Part shown: one piece after another, positions 6,143 to 6,215 of the stretch
Numbering within the stretch: position 1 is the stretch's first letter
Layout of the letters: each line of letters starts with the position of its first letter
DNA from: CAZXCK01 sp964639225
GTDB taxonomy: Bacteria > Chloroflexota > Anaerolineae > Aggregatilineales > Phototrophicaceae
Reading direction: 5' to 3'
DNA: 6,215 nucleotides
Assembly (NCBI GenBank): GCA_964639225.1
Contig: CAZXCK010000192.1
Span: forward strand, 1-6,215
Notes under the pieces: generated by a model
Databases searched by the model: none
Told to the model about the DNA's origin: nothing
What the model saw: the letters and a program-made list of their open reading frames with translations, nothing else
Made by a program: the position numbers and the translations under genes

Positions 6143-6166
6143 GGTAGGTCCACGGTTTCCTTAGAC
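6143..6166 (+). mobile_element. IS3-type end sequence related to the 628-710 palindrome arms
   Basis: The segment runs GGTAGGTCCACGGTTTC then CTTAGAC. Against the outward-reading palindrome arm (complement of 687-710) it matches at about 21 of 24 aligned positions with one gap. The shared core is TCCACGGTTTC. Its tip points left, toward the operon, so the body of the element would extend right and out of the window. No transposase start is seen before the window ends. An inverted TTTCCTT (6156-6162)/AAGGAAA (6177-6183) pair lies just inside. Confidence 0.5.
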
Positions 6167-6189
6167 GGAAGTTCCCAAGGAAATCCAGC

Positions 6190-6215
6190 CCGGAATCAGT
6201 CTATCTGATTGCCGG
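6190..6215. repeat. Hairpin-forming inverted repeat at the window edge
   Basis: CCGGAATCAG (6190-6199) pairs with CTGATT plus CCGG (6205-6210, 6212-6215) across the loop TCTAT, with one bulged G at 6211. It gives ten base pairs but no T-tract within the window. It may be an internal binding site of the IS end just upstream, or part of a longer structure cut by the window boundary. Confidence 0.4.

Overview
The window carries a three-gene, ATP-dependent restriction-modification-like operon set among broken insertion sequences. Base composition looks moderately GC-rich throughout (estimated by eye, not counted). A run of ten Ns at 819-828 shows this is draft sequence, possibly from a metagenome. 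The lineage cannot be named: the IS families and the operon occur widely in bacteria, and there is no rRNA, tRNA or housekeeping gene to anchor it.

Left part (1-1059) is an IS graveyard. Bases 1-54 look like the terminal repeats of an IS21-type element. They abut, and apparently cut off, the first ~90 codons of an IS110-family transposase on the minus strand (55-336), which also has a one-base frameshift. The ~185 bases upstream of that gene on the same strand fold into hairpins and are where an IS110-group bridge RNA would lie. A weak stretch (521-627) follows, then an 83-bp near-perfect palindrome (628-710) built from sequences like IS3-family ends. Directly after it come the last ~100 codons of an IS3-family (IS150/IS481-like) DDE transposase (711-1019, plus strand). 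This fragment has two in-frame stops and the N gap, and its probable right terminal repeat is at 1035-1059.

Central part (1060-6007) holds a short leader with candidate promoter elements, then three genes on the plus strand that overlap by 4 and 8 bases and so are very probably one translationally coupled operon. Gene 1 (1184-1861) is a short protein with the AdoMet-binding motifs of an adenine-N6 methyltransferase but no NPPY catalytic motif. Gene 2 (1858-3453) is an Eco57I-like N6-adenine methyltransferase with NPPY and a large C-terminal region that may recognise DNA. Gene 3 (3446-6007) fuses an N-terminal GIY-YIG/T5orf172-type nuclease-like domain to a superfamily-2 DExH helicase. The simplest reading is that genes 1 and 2 form or regulate the protective methyltransferase, while gene 3 translocates on and cuts unmodified DNA. 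No separate HsdS-type specificity gene is present.

Right part (6008-6215) is noncoding. At 6143-6166 lies a sequence very similar to the arms of the palindrome at 628-710, so the operon is bracketed by related IS-end sequences facing it. A hairpin closes the window at 6190-6215. No convincing terminator was found after gene 3.
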